A DNA stretch of 64,000 nt, from contig OW203762.1 in NCBI GenBank assembly GCA_934045905.1, positions 21,608,345 to 21,672,344 of the forward strand, read 5' to 3'. The translations under genes and the position numbers were made by a program. The DNA comes from Leuctra nigra (Eukaryota > Arthropoda > Insecta > Plecoptera > Leuctridae). Shown piece after piece: positions 49,001 through 57,814 of this stretch (position 1 is its first letter; each line of letters opens with the position of its first letter). The notes below the pieces were generated by a model that searched no databases, was not told the DNA's origin, and worked only from the letters and a program-made list of their open reading frames with translations.

Positions 49001-52000
49001 CATCACTGTCTCATCTCCTTCCATTCTTCCAACTATCTTTTCCCTCTCTTTCCCTCACAATTTCCTGCAGGACGATGTAATCAGGCGAACACTTCTTCCA
49101 GGAATAGCTATCTTGAGAAGCTAAGGTTCATACGTGTATTGATGTCTTTAGCAGACACTTTTTAATTAACGCTAGATAAGTTGTTTTCTGTTGAAGCTTC
49201 ATGGGAAATTCTACAGACACAATATTCAGGAAATGAAATATGAAGATCACGATTTTTTGTTTATGACAATACTCTTTAATTGAGTGAGGTATGAGGAGAA
49301 AAAAAAGTCGCTGTGCTAAAAGAACTTAATAAAAGTGCAATTGCCACAGAGAGTCGAGATTATTTTTATTCCCAGTTTGATGCATCAACTTCATGAGTTT
49401 TATTTATAATGCATTTATGTGATACAATATTTAAAAGAACAATTTCATTCAGAGAACGAATGTCCATCTTTTTCCATTATGTTTGAGAATTGTTTATGAT
49501 GTGGTTGGTATTTTTTTAGCGCTAAAGTTGTCAGCGTTCTGAGTTACACCATTTTAAAAACTCAGTAAATTATTCTAATTACAATTACAACGACTGAATG
49601 CTACCAAATTACGCAAAACCAGAGAATAACTCTTCAACTGCGTCATATTATTGTTACCTCTACCTGAATAAATACGACAGAAATTTTGCAATGACGCTGC
49701 AAATCAGGAGTTTTGATCCTATTTTGAACCACTCCCTTCGTTCCCTCTGAGCACAGTTTTCTCCTGGGAAACATTTCAGCCCAAGCAACAGTCCCACTGA
49801 CCAGTGATTTCCTCCACCAGATATTGATATTAGAATAAAACCGAGGGAGAATTAGAGTGTCAGAAACTCAACAAGCTTAATACAGGCGATATTAAATTTA
49901 GAGAATCCTAAAGTGTGAAATGTGGATGCAATTTGACGTTTTAAACTTGGCTCGTACACGTTGAAACTATATTACTTTGTCAACTCAAATTAAAATAGGT
50001 ATACTATTATTTCCACCGTCTATATGGCTAGGAAAACGCTCAGTGAACACGTTGATAAGCAAGCCTTCGAACTGCATGAAACTGTAAATCAATTTTCCGG
50101 TGAAACTACGAGACCGATCTTGCTAGAAATCAATAGGTAAACTAACAGGATTGTAATGAAAAATTTGCCGATTCGTTACTTCGTTTGTACACACAAAAAT
50201 GTGTACACACACACAAAAATCAAATATTTCAACCATAAGTTTCGAAATGAGACACTCGCTACGCACTCTAAAAATGGATGTAAAGTCTTCTAGCAGTGAG
50301 GTTAAACGTGATAACAGAATTTATCTCGTCGAATTTGCGGGCGTAATGGACTATAGTCGAATGATATCAATTACGTATAAAGTGTATAAATACTGTGGAG
50401 ACGGTCACCGCCTGAATTACCATAAGCAATTAGCTCGGTGTCGGCATGACTAGAATGTCTCATGCAATTGATATTCACAGCAGCGTCGCTAACCCGAGGG
50501 AAGAATTCACTAAAAACTTATAACACTATTTCAATTGCTAATTGAACATGAGGAAAAAGAGTCAAGCTTTTGAAAGTATTTTGGACTTTTACAACAATTC
50601 ATAATCTAAGTGTCAAGGTTATAATGAATCGTTATACGAAGAACCAGGTATTATTTATACAAATATCAGTAATTTATGTTTTAGCACACGGCAGTAAGTT
50701 TCAGAGAAGTTATTGTTAAGTGCCATTTTTCATTATCAAAACTTTATACGTAGAAACGAAATGTTGTCATTATATTTATAGGTAAAATTTGTTTGTAGCT
50801 CTATATTAAGCTTCAAGTAGGTAACAGCTGCTATAAAGTGTCTGAAAATGCATTGTATAGCCATTAAATTACGTCTTCCATGTGTCTTCTCCGCTATTTT
50901 CCGTGACACCTCTCATTTCATTTGGCCCACGCTTGGCCGTTAAAATGTCGGAGGGAAAGATAGACCTCTCGTCGAGTAGGAAATACCAGGATAACATTAT
51001 CCAGAACCACACGGATACGATACCAACAAACTTCACATCAGCAATTCATTCATTCCAGACCATTTATATATGCATTTAAATGTATTTATATGACCTGCTG
51101 ACTAAAACTGAAATGAGTTCACAGCAAAGTACATTTTAATTAGTTTCCTTACCTAAATGAGAAAAAAGGAAACGTTAATATTATGTAATAGTGTTGTTGT
51201 TGTTGTTGTTATGGTACCTACATAAAGAATTTCGACCGAAGTTTTATAAAACCTCACCAAGGTATTTTCAAAGTCAACACATTTCGCCGAAAGTGTTTGG
51301 CTATTTACTCTTTTATTTGAAAACTTGATTTATTTACAGTCAAAGTGCTCTTTAGTCTTTACATCAAGTTATAAAGCAGTGATTTTCTGGTAAAAGTTTT
51401 CGAGCAAATGTTGATTCAAAATACCCTCCCCGAAGACTGTCACCTTGTGGTTTGTATTGGTCTAGTGATCACTGCTGAGGTGTATGCTCATGGAGTATAT
51501 GCCAGACAGGCTAGTAGTGAGGCCACAGACAACATCAAAGTATACTCAACATGGCTGACCCAATCACTTTACCCTCCCCTCTTCCTTTTCAGACCCGGAC
51601 CTGGTCCTACCAGACCGCAGTCCTCGATCCGGACTCTCTGTAGAACCGGTCGCACGGATCGTGTCCTTCCGAAGCGTCCCTCATTCCTAACTGGCAGTAC
51701 CGGACTCTCCCGGACCGATGTCCGGTACGCGAGATTTGAATTGCAGGTAGGTTCGTTAATGCAGTTATTCTTCAGCCAAGGAGTAAGGGTGGTAAAACGT
51801 CACTCACAATCATGACGTCGATCTAGCACAGCTAATCAGCTGTTATGAAATGTCAATGTCTTTGCTCAGCTGTTTAATTTGATTAATGAAATGTCATATC
51901 GTCATATAACATCAACTGAAAGTAAATTGACAGGGAATGCAATGACATTTCATAACAGCTGATCAGCTGAGCTAGATCGACGTCATGATCGTGAGTGACG

Positions 52001-55000
52001 TTTTACCACCCTTACTCCTTGGCTGAAAAATAACTCCATTTACGAACCTACCTGCATTTCAATTATCACGTCCGGTACCGGTAGATCCTTCCCTATGACC
52101 TTTCTTACCCTGAGACAATATTTGAACTGAAGGCACAAAATAACCTCGCTATTAAAGCTCATCTATTGTAATATTCATTCATATTTAATTAAAGATTTAA
52201 TTAGTATACTTTTTTTACATCAATCTACAGTTGTTCGTACATTTATACCATTTAAGATCTTAATAATTATTCTCTTGTATGTCATACTCTATAATACTCA
52301 TTATACGAGCTAAACGAACATTGCAAATAATGATTACATTGGTTGTTAAAACTCAATGAACGAGTTATATAGAAAATACCAGACATAACATTATGAATGG
52401 AAAATGGCCGAGTACGTAATTTCAGAATTCGTGTGGAAATTAAACTAACACGAGCGTTCCAATATTTCAATATTTACATCGATTCAAAACCTCCCCCCAG
52501 CATTAAAGTTGCTTTAAAGCTGTATAATCTTCTTATAACGAAATGCCATCATTTACAGGCTTTATTACAGAAAATATTGTTAAAAATCGTATCGTACGCA
52601 AAGAAGTCATTCTTCTGTTTTGAAAGACAGTGTTGTTGCTTCTAAATGTCAGTTGATCTGTATATGCCGGTGATGATGAATGCGATACGCTGTGAGCAGA
52701 TTCGACGTGTTTTGCTCCATGTGTGTAGAACTGTACTCCGACCAAGGGATTAATGGCGGATTACACAATCTTTAAAGACCGAATGCTCGGTAGAGGAACG
52801 TAAGTAGGAGCGGCTCAGTGCGACAAGCTTAAAATGTGTAAATAATGTACCAGCTTTGTAGCTCTGTACACGCACCATGGATATAGCGGTTAAAGATAAT
52901 GTCTGTTTTTTAATGGTACTTGTAAATTCATTATTATCTTAGTAGAGAATTGTGGATGGAGGTTTCACCAAAATACGGTCAGAAATGGGCGGGTTATGTT
53001 TGCTTTATTTTAAGTAAAAGTTGAGGTCGGAAATAATTTTAGTCTGGACTCTAAACAACACACGTAAGGAGTTCCTGCGCGGAATAAGAAGACGGTTGGA
53101 AATCTCTTTCCCTGTCTAGATAAATCCGGAGAGTTATTTCACTCCTGTCAAACATTTTCGAACCCGTCTTTTTTACAGTATTTCCCCGTCGCCGAAAGCC
53201 ATAAACTCGAAATCGCAATCCATAAAGAAACGAAACAAAAGTAAAGCACGGTAAACAAAATAAAATAACTTACCGTTTTGTCTTGTAGCATTCCAATCTT
53301 GCAGTCGAGGAGGACAGTGGTCCCCACGCGTGCCGTAACATTCTGCGGGTCGGTACCGTCCTCGAAGTAAGGACCCCAGCGCGGTCCATGATGGTGGTGG
53401 GGGATGGGAGGGAGCTTTATCGGCATATAGGGGGTCGTCGGCAACGGCGGCTCACTCGTCGTCGACGCTTGAGTGACGACCTCTTCAGTCGTCGACGACG
53501 TCAACAAGAGCGTCGTTTGGGCGACGTCGGAAGATGGAAAATATAACGCGGTGATGTTGTCGCTGAGTAGAGTCGGCTCTGGACTCAGGGACGTATCATT
53601 GTCTGAAAAAAACAATCAAGTAAAAATGGTTTACTTCCTGTCTGCGGATGAGTATTACTGTGTCGTGTGCATATTAGATGGTCGGGTACATAAGATCGAC
53701 GGATCTCTGACGAGATTTCCCCAGACGCTCGGATTAGTCTCATCCCGACGGAGCTGGCAGTCACAGCCCGCGGTTCGCTGCATAATGCATTGATGCACCG
53801 CCGTCGCGACGCCGACATCGACGAGCTGTCAAGAAACCGCCGACTTCATGTGTACTCCAGTCATTATGCTGTGTTCGCCAGATCATGAATAATGCACGCA
53901 GGATGCAAACACAGGAGTGAAAAACCAATATTTCATTAAATTTCATAAATCCATTCAAAGTGGATTAAAACCCTGTCTCACGGGTTTACTCGGAATACGA
54001 AAATCTATCGAAAGATGATTGATAAAATAATCCACAAAGAAACTCGAAAATGTGACGGCATAAAACGTTCTAAATTTAGAATTACCTCTGCGATAGGTTT
54101 CGTAATTCAATGATACGAAATGATTTCTGTCGACGCTGTGACGTCGTGAGTTTGAAGAGATGTAGATTTCTACCGTCTGTGTGATTGTTGAGCAAAGAAA
54201 CACGTCGCCTCCCCAAAGACCCTACGAAATAATACTTGTGAAGGAAGAAGAAAGTCTTGGTCCCCACACACCCTCAGTCAAAGATATTTACAGTATCGAT
54301 TACCTATACTGAGCCAATGTCCACAGCGGGAGTGTGTTCAATCGAACCAACAGAGAGCAAAGGGTTATCTTCGAGGAGATTTGCTCTCAGGCCGACCCAA
54401 GAGAAGTGTGGACGAAATTCTTCTCTATGGTATAGATTGTTGGAGAAGTAGGGTTTGGTTAATTGCTCCCCCGGTTGAGCGGGAAAGCAATTGAACTCTA
54501 CAAAACTAGCCCAGATTCAATTGCAGAGTATATCCAGAACCCTACATGGCTCGATCCACACCTGTTTTTGCTGCTTCATGAGAAAGTGATTAACACAGCA
54601 CTGTACTACATGTATTGTTCCATATTAATAAATCTCTCACAATTTAAATTAAACTACCTAACTGAAGTTTTAATACGGTTGATGTTCCGGTTCTGTATTT
54701 TATGAGCTTTTTCATTGTATTTCATTAATATTTCCTGTATTTTGTAAAGCTATAAGCGTCATGTTTTTTTCATAATAAACTTCGTCTGACGGCTCCAGTT
54801 TAAATCTCTTCATTCGTTGACTTTGTTTCTCTTTTACATCTCAAAGTAATTCCGAAGTGTATATTCGCTCTCCCCTCGAGTGAATTTTATACGCCGACTC
54901 GCTTCTTAGAGTGAGAACATTTCGCGAGAAATCCAATTTTTGTTCATGTTCAAGTGACGAATACTCCTCGAGTCCAATTTCCGGATTTTAGGACAAGAAC

Positions 55001-57814
55001 GAATGAAACTTTGACTTGAACCATCAAAAAGTTTTTTTTCCCCAATGGCAGTTGTGTAGCAATATCTTCGCTCCAGCATCCGACTATGCAGCTATAACAA
55101 TACTCTCATCGCAGCCCTTTGACCGCGCGAACTACAGGAATTATTCATCACCCCATGATGATGCGAGTGCAACTTTACACCTTCACACTATGATTACGGC
55201 ATGTTTATTCATGCTTACAGCATAACGACATTGTTTCCACGAGTAACGAAGTATCTTTACGCCAGGTAATAACCCACGACGAGGATGGCAAGTTGTAAAG
55301 CTGCTTCGTATCACAGCTGAGGCAAAACAAGAAGCATCATAACCGACCTGATATGGTTCCTGTAGTGACATATCATCTATCAAGTCTTCATATCTGACAT
55401 CGAGTCAACCATCTGTCTTCCTCAGCAAAGTCACCGATGTTTCTCGAGTCTCATAATCATCATCATCATCATCAGCTCGCAGAGGGTGTAAGGCACAACG
55501 TGACGGATTGATCTTGTGGCGTAAAAGTAGTAACATCAGCCGAGAAAACAAAACGTTTCTTGTTGGAACTGATAAAAATAACCATTATTTCCATGTCGTC
55601 GAGGACAATCGATGAAAAGTGTCTCTCCACTTCGTCTTCTGCGTCGGGACGCGTGATTAGACGCTAGGCGTCGCTGGTGTTCACTTGACCGTGGGCGTTG
55701 GGGAATAAGTTACGACTCCCTGGAATTCCCGGTCGACATACGAGGTCACACATCCCTAGGGAGTGGAAGGTCAAGCGAGGGAAGCCATATCATGGGGAGC
55801 GTCAATATTTATCACTCCGGCTTTGTTTGGTCGTCTTGACTTACGAACTCTAACCGTGAAGCAACATTGAGCTCGAACAGAAAGCGCTAACACAAAGGAA
55901 TTAATTAATTAAACCGAAGCAATAAGCGTCACTTCACAATATTCCCCGTATATTAATTTGTATAAAATATCTTTGAATGAGAAACACTGCCAGGCGAACC
56001 ACACGAAAGAGCGAAGTAATTGCTACAGACACTTTTCATTTAATTAGTTACTTTGCTAACGGAAGCTATGTTCGTCCATTGAAGTGACCACTAAAGTGAA
56101 ACAGCGGTTGGGAAATGGAAACTTCCTCTTTGGAGTGAAAGCCACGTCTATGGAGTGAGTATTGGCGGACATTTCCAAGATGACAACATTATGGATTGCA
56201 GCGTCGTTGTGAATTCAGTAACAGGCCATTACCTTGCTTTCTTTCTTGACTTTCCTTCGCCAGCCTCCGCTCTTTCGCCAACGTATCACATGAATATTGA
56301 TAACTTGCTCTACCAGTATACCATCACGTTAAAAGAAGAAAGAAAAAAAACGGTTAACCAACTAAAGTGGTAAATTCAAATATAGCGATTCGCGAGCGCT
56401 GATAGGTTAAGGTAGGGCATGTATCTTTGAACAGTTGTTTCGAACCTCAAGCTTCCGAACCGAGAAAATTGTGTTTTGCTAAAATGGAATTGCAAGTGCA
56501 AGGTATGTCGTTGGTAAAGTACTTTGACGAGTCAAGCGGAAGGGAAGTTGAAGTAGGTTAGAGAGACAGCGGAATTGTCACAGAGAAAGGGGTTTGTGCT
56601 CTTTGTTTTCATTTTAGTGCAGTTTTCTTTTTAGTGAGAAAGCAATTGGGTCAGACATTGGATCTCTAATTTAGATGGAAATCCAGGCGGCCATTTGAGA
56701 TGAACTCAATAAGAACCGAACTTAGTTGACTTGGCTAAACACCAGAAATCGTCATCAAAAGTGCATAGTGTTCGATGTGTCGGAATGGCTCACAGACTAC
56801 TGAAAGTGACGCGTTCCGCTTAAATCAACATTATTGTCTCGCGCAAGCTAGCGAACAGTATTGGTGGTGCTGACACTTTTATCAGGAATAAAACTAGAAA
56901 GTCACGCTTTTAACATTGCGATGTCACAAACACAAAATAAACTTCACAGAGTGTTCTAGTGAGAAGCTCTGGACTATTAACTGAGGTAAATACGTGTCGT
57001 TGACGATTAATCATCTGAAACCGAAGTGTTGTTTAGAAACATGATGTTGTCAAGACTAGACCTATCTTGATCTTAGTTTGCTATGATTGAACAATGCATC
57101 AGAGAATGTTGGAAGTTTCCAGGGAACAAGTTAATATTTTACAACAACCATATTTCTCCTCTCGATGACATAATTTTTTTTTCTGAAAACTAGTTTTTGT
57201 TCGAGTGGTTGTTACAAAAAGAGTTTAACTTTTAACTTCTGTCACAACTTGAACATTGTATTGTATTTGATTGTAGTAATTCGAACTGAGGATTGGCTGA
57301 AAATTGGATTCAGAATAATGATTATATTATGAAACTTGAGATATCTGAATTAAGATATGATATTCTACATTGTGGAATCACTTTTCATGGAAATGATTTT
57401 TAAATATTATTGGATTTCTTATAATTTTAAAACAGGAAAATGACATTGATTTCATTATTTGATATATTTCCTTAGCAACAAACTTTTCATCCTGGTAACA
57501 CATTGTTGGGTACAAAACCTAAACCTAAACAAAACCTAAGTCAATTGCCCTTTTCCCCACCAAAATATCCCTTTACAATGATTTTGACTTTTCTTATTGA
57601 AATTGGAAATTATTCTGTTTGTTATTGTTATTATTATTTGTGTTGATAATTACAAATGTACTAAAATAAAATGTCATTAAACTTCCCTACACCCGTTAGA
57701 ATGCCGAATAAGTAATCTTTTTCCTCATGAGACGAGGTAACAATGTTTACCTGGCGCCGCGACGGCGACGGCGAGCAACGACAGGAGCGTCGCGACGCTA
57801 AAGGGAAGACGCAT
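12898..57814 (-). CDS. dpr: Dpr-family two-Ig-domain cell-surface protein, complete CDS in six exons
   Basis: The joined exons are 57814-57751, 53602-53274, 40370-40157, 32560-32398, 25627-25494 and 13004-12898: 1011 nt, 336 residues plus stop. All five introns are GT..AG and all junction phases agree. Order of parts: signal peptide (about residues 1-20); Thr/Ser/Pro-rich linker (about 23-100) ending in a His-Gly-Pro stretch; Ig1 with Cys122 and Cys185, Trp134 and a DEGQYEC motif; Ig2 with Cys231 and Cys285, Trp245 and SGNYTC; then [15 protein letters not shown] and a hydrophobic C-tail. Six N-glycosylation sequons (N23, N37, N109, N232, N259, N282). Known for the family: Dprs bind DIP partners through Ig1 to specify synaptic connections, and many carry a GPI anchor. 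Inference: this copy works the same way at the neuronal surface. Which Dpr paralogue it is cannot be decided here; the NWRLEI and LLTVG segments may fit the Dpr16/17/18/20 type. Family assignment is firm, membership is not. Confidence 0.93.
13811..14026 (+). mobile_element. SINE-like insert bounded by 13-bp direct repeats (left copy)
   Basis: CAATTGGAAGTGG occurs at 13811-13823 and again at 14014-14026, enclosing 190 bp whose middle is the tRNA-like cloverleaf. A 13-bp direct repeat flanking a tRNA-related segment is what a retroposed SINE leaves behind. Against a standard SINE: the tRNA part is central rather than at the 5' end, and there is no clear A-rich tail. The mirrored copy lies at about 23472-23687. 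Confidence 0.5.
13910..13981 (+). tRNA. tRNA-Ala(GGC)-like sequence inside the mobile element (left copy)
   Basis: 72 nt fold as a cloverleaf. The acceptor stem is GATCGGG with TTCGGTC. The D arm is GCTC/GAGC with a perfect A box (TAGCTCAGTTGG). The anticodon stem is CTCGC/GTGAG with loop CCGGCAA, giving anticodon GGC. The T loop is TTCGTGC. Defects: position 33 is C instead of the near-universal U, and two T-stem pairs are broken (CCAAG against CCCGG). Insects normally read Ala GCC codons with an AGC anticodon, so a GGC tRNA is unexpected. A tRNA-derived repeat or pseudogene is more likely than a working gene. Confidence 0.6.
14870..15470 (+). repeat. 118-bp tandem array in the left arm, five units
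   Basis: TGACGTCACTTCCGG recurs at 14906, 15024, 15142, 15260 and 15378, exactly 118 bp apart, with the units between it nearly identical. The last unit (after about 15395) is more diverged. Each unit also contains AATGGCGGC and GAATTCATAATTATTA. Overlapping minus-strand frames of 70-90 codons here (14877-15422) come from the repeat and are not genes. Confidence 0.93.
14906..15948. promoter_or_regulatory. Cluster of ten composite CRE/ETS-like motifs in the left arm
   Basis: Six copies of TGACGTCACTTCCGG (14906, 15024, 15142, 15260, 15378, 15934), three of TGACGTCATTTCCGG (15512, 15545, 15811) and one TGATGTCACTTCCGG (15662). On the other strand this reads CCGGAAGTGACGTCA, the known composite of an ETS site and a cAMP-response element. 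Most copies are followed within about 10 bp by AATGGCGGC, which resembles the YY1 core. The motif match is seen; regulatory activity is inference. Confidence 0.45.
16352..16374 (+). repeat. Hairpin and CTAG at the inner end of the left arm
   Basis: GTGGAGCG-AC-CGCTCCAC (16352-16369) is a perfect 8-bp stem; CTAG overlaps its last base, then AT, after which the arms diverge. The same hairpin lies at the inner end of the right arm. A 3' hairpin close to CTAG recalls Helitron ends, but the spacing is shorter than usual. Confidence 0.6.
16375..21122. other. 4.75-kb spacer between the inverted arms
   Basis: AT-rich single-copy-looking DNA. Open frames reach at most about 82 codons, on both strands (for example 18272-18520 minus, 17799-18017 plus), and none shows a transposase, integrase or polymerase motif. 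I see no splice-linked exons. It could be ordinary Dpr intron caught between two insertions, or passenger DNA of one large element. Confidence 0.6.
22028..22628 (-). repeat. 118-bp tandem array in the right arm, five units
   Basis: Mirror of the left array with the same unit length and order of diverged units. The preserved order in both arms indicates the array existed before the arms were duplicated, or that the arms are homogenised by gene conversion. Confidence 0.92.
22792..24068 (-). mobile_element. 1.28-kb sub-element with about 198-bp terminal inverted repeats (right copy)
   Basis: Mirror copy of the left sub-element, from CCCAGAAAAA at 22792 to CTGGG at 24068, with the inverted tRNA-like sequence at 23517-23588. 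Four TIR copies therefore sit within 10.6 kb in alternating orientation, so several end-to-end combinations could be mobilised by one transposase. Confidence 0.85.
23517..23588 (-). tRNA. tRNA-Ala(GGC)-like sequence inside the mobile element (right copy)
   Basis: Mirror copy of 13910-13981 on the minus strand, with the same GGC anticodon, C33 and weakened T stem. Judged tRNA-derived repeat, not an independent gene. Confidence 0.6.
25494..25627 (-). CDS. dpr: Dpr coding exon 5: second half of Ig2
   Basis: 134 nt, residue 257 (split Ser) to 301 plus one base. The acceptor is TTGTCCGCAG|C and the donor AATG|GTAAGT; phase 2 in, phase 1 out. It reads [20 protein letters not shown], then [11 protein letters not shown] and [14 protein letters not shown]. 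This is the E-F-G strand end of Ig2, with the second disulfide Cys at 285 and the [15 protein letters not shown] ending that is close to invariant in Dprs. It contains two N-glycosylation sequons. Confidence 0.95.
27826..28012 (+). mobile_element. MITE-like repeat, copy 1 (intron 4)
   Basis: The ends are inverted: ACGGTATTTGAACGAAACAG near 27833, mirrored by TCTTTCAAATACCGT near 27990-28005, both followed inward by ATTGGCTG. A related copy lies in opposite orientation at 58575-58716, so this is a dispersed family. Confidence 0.75.
29693..29790. mobile_element. MITE-like hairpin, copy A of a family
   Basis: CAATATTTGTGTCCAAA is mirrored by TTTGGGCACAAATATTGG. The same ends recur at 45576-45682. 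The core has repeated GCTGAAA/TTTCAGC blocks. Confidence 0.65.
30913..31062 (+). pseudogene. Possible ORF tail of another retroelement
   Basis: A 49-codon open stretch closed by TAA at 31060-31062, reading [20 protein letters not shown], then [20 protein letters not shown]. It has protein-like composition. It is followed within 200 bp by AATAAATAAAAATG and short A-rich repeats ending near 31255, as at the 3' end of a retrotransposon. I cannot name the family. Confidence 0.3.
32398..32560 (-). CDS. dpr: Dpr coding exon 4: first half of Ig2
   Basis: 163 nt, residue 203 (split Ala) to 256 plus two bases. The acceptor is TGTCCACAG|CC and the donor ATCAG|GTACGA; phase 1 in, phase 2 out. It encodes [20 protein letters not shown], then [14 protein letters not shown] and [15 protein letters not shown]. 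This is the Dpr inter-domain linker (usually PP/AP-x-V-x-I-x-D-E), the RYYKAGS motif, Cys231 and Trp245. The region between W245 and the next exon is a little shorter than in the usual Dpr (C-C'-D loop). The first 80 bases together with the acceptor are copied ten more times upstream in the transcript (see the 158-bp array). Only this most downstream copy continues into ACATGC and a proper donor. Confidence 0.93.
32481..34216 (-). repeat. 158-bp tandem array copying the intron 3/exon 4 boundary (11 acceptors)
   Basis: The unit starting at GAGTTCGACG (32481, 32639, and so on, every 158 bp) repeats ten times beyond the genuine exon, nearly without change. Each unit, read on the minus strand, holds about 77 nt of intron end, the TGTCCACAG acceptor and the first 80 exon bases up to the codons for AVEL. 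Exon-start positions are 32560 + 158k, k = 0 to 10 (last at 34140). Every extra copy then runs into ATACTGCGATAG, a stop three codons later in the Dpr frame. Units vary mainly at one C/T (GACCGC/GACTGC), and the one furthest upstream in the transcript is the most diverged, so the array is young. Series of 73-codon plus-strand frames across it are by-products of the period. Confidence 0.95.
34986..35140. mobile_element. AT-rich foldback element, about 45-bp arms
   Basis: TTAAATGAATTACTTTCCTT is mirrored by AAGGAAAGTAATTCATTTAA; the stem continues through ACACAAACTTTATTTT. The core is A/T runs only. AACTTTTGCTTGAT(T/C)AAATT flanks it as a 20-bp direct repeat (34938-34957 and 35139-35158). Confidence 0.8.
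37838..38068 (+). repeat. Minisatellite, about 35-bp period, seven units
   Basis: GGTGGAGGTGCC or a close variant recurs at 37840, 37875, 37911, 37946, 37981, 38017 and 38051. The spacers degenerate towards the left and become identical (GTATCAATGGGGGTTGTT) towards the right. The same 12-mer occurs singly elsewhere in the window. Confidence 0.88.
40157..40370 (-). CDS. dpr: Dpr coding exon 3: second half of Ig1
   Basis: 214 nt, residues 132-202 plus one base. The acceptor is TTACAG|GTC and the donor ACAG|GTGATT; phase 0 in, phase 1 out. It starts [19 protein letters not shown] and continues through [36 protein letters not shown] and HVYLKIT. That is the C to G strands of an Ig V-type fold, with the tryptophan at 134, the D-x-G-x-Y-x-C signature and the second disulfide Cys at 185. 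This half of Ig1 carries most of the DIP-binding face in characterised Dprs. Upstream in the transcript lie at least three extra copies of the acceptor and exon start (see the 112-bp array); only this promoter-distal copy runs into the full exon. Confidence 0.94.
40318..40745 (-). repeat. 112-bp tandem array copying the intron 2/exon 3 boundary
   Basis: The CAACTGTCAGC region recurs at 40321, 40433, 40545 and 40657 (period 112). On the minus strand each copy has TTACAG or TCCAG followed by GTCAC(C/A)TGGATGCAC, so acceptor-plus-exon starts lie at 40370 (genuine), 40482, 40594 and 40685. The 40685 copy lacks 21 nt (seven codons). The extra copies differ from the genuine exon only at synonymous sites over the first 15 codons (ACC/ACA, AAA/AAG). 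They end CGCCAG|GTGCTT, a possible donor. The upper boundary is blurred by related CAGGTG-rich sequence to about 40745. Confidence 0.9.
41159..41236. repeat. Short inverted repeat, MITE-like
   Basis: TAACGGCGACGGAACG is mirrored by CGTTCCGTCACCGTTA with one mismatch and about 45 bp between. May be the remains of a small DNA element. Confidence 0.55.
45576..45682. mobile_element. MITE-like hairpin, copy B of a family
   Basis: ATCAACTTCTAAATACAATA is mirrored by TATTGTATTTAGTACAAGTT-GAT. The inner ends TTTGTACCC and GGGCACAGA match copy A at 29693. Confidence 0.7.
48551..48659 (+). repeat. Direct repeat pair, first copy
   Basis: About 109 bp matching 49250-49358. The last 60 bp, from CGCTGTGCTAAAAGAACTTA through GCCACAGAGAGTC, are essentially identical; the first half is diverged. 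The copies are 699 bp apart in intron 2. Confidence 0.88.
49250..49358 (+). repeat. Direct repeat pair, second copy
   Basis: Partner of 48551-48659, same orientation. Either two insertions of one repeat or a local duplication; neither copy has coding content. Confidence 0.88.
51719..52079. mobile_element. 361-bp MITE-like element with about 140-bp inverted arms
   Basis: The left arm (51719-51862) and right arm (51937-52079) are inverted copies sharing GCAGGTAGGTTCGT, CAGCCAAGGAGTAAGGGTGG and AACAGCTGAT. Ends read GTCCGGTAC and GTCCGGTACC. The 135-codon plus-strand frame from 51408 runs into this element and is not supported as a gene. Confidence 0.85.
53274..53602 (-). CDS. dpr: Dpr coding exon 2: Thr/Ser/Pro-rich linker and start of Ig1
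   Basis: 329 nt, residues 22 (split) to 131. The acceptor is TTTTTTTCAG|AC and the donor ACG|GTAAGT; incoming phase 1, outgoing phase 0. The first two thirds encode a low-complexity stretch rich in Thr, Ser and Pro with an HHHH run, predicted extracellular and possibly O-glycosylated. The last third enters Ig1: [19 protein letters not shown] then KIGMLQDKT, which is the usual Dpr A-B-C strand region with the first disulfide Cys at 122. The exon breaks right after DKT, before the V-W pair, the usual Dpr split site. A plus-strand frame overlapping this exon (53473-53793) is a shadow. Confidence 0.92.
53603..57750 (-). other. Dpr intron 1, 4148 bp, phase 1
   Basis: Bounded by CCAG|GTAAAC and TTTTTTTCAG|AC. 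Contains a CATCATCATCATCATCAT-type run at about 55456. No other exon or mobile element was recognised. Confidence 0.85.
57751..57814 (-). CDS. dpr: Dpr coding exon 1: start codon and signal peptide
   Basis: ATG at 57814-57812 opens a 64-nt coding segment reading [21 protein letters not shown], a textbook signal peptide: Arg near the start, a Leu/Ala/Val core and small residues before the probable cleavage site. It ends CCAG|GTAAAC, phase 1. The split codon is completed by AC at the start of exon 2, giving Asp22. The whole exon starts at 57911 after a pyrimidine-rich TTTTCAG acceptor, so at least one noncoding 5' exon lies further upstream. The next in-frame stop upstream and the match to a signal peptide decide the start. 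No alternative ATG in this frame lies between the acceptor and 57814. Confidence 0.88.

Larger units (their letters stand above)
40371..53273 (-). other. Dpr intron 2, 12,903 bp, phase 0
   Basis: Bounded by ACG|GTAAGT and TTACAG|GTC. Holds the 361-bp MITE at 51719, the direct-repeat pair at 48551/49250, a hairpin at 45576 and, at its 3' end, the 112-bp exon-boundary copies. Frames at 45900-46229, 46800-47036 and 42685-43134 were examined; none shows a known domain. Confidence 0.85.

Noticed and set aside
51408..51815. 135-codon plus-strand frame, the second longest in the window
   Set aside because: It runs through a GC-rich low-complexity block into a MITE arm; no domain or splice logic.
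57505..57540. Telomere-like CCTAAA repeats
   Set aside because: Only two or three irregular units; insect telomeric repeat (TTAGG)n is not present as an array.
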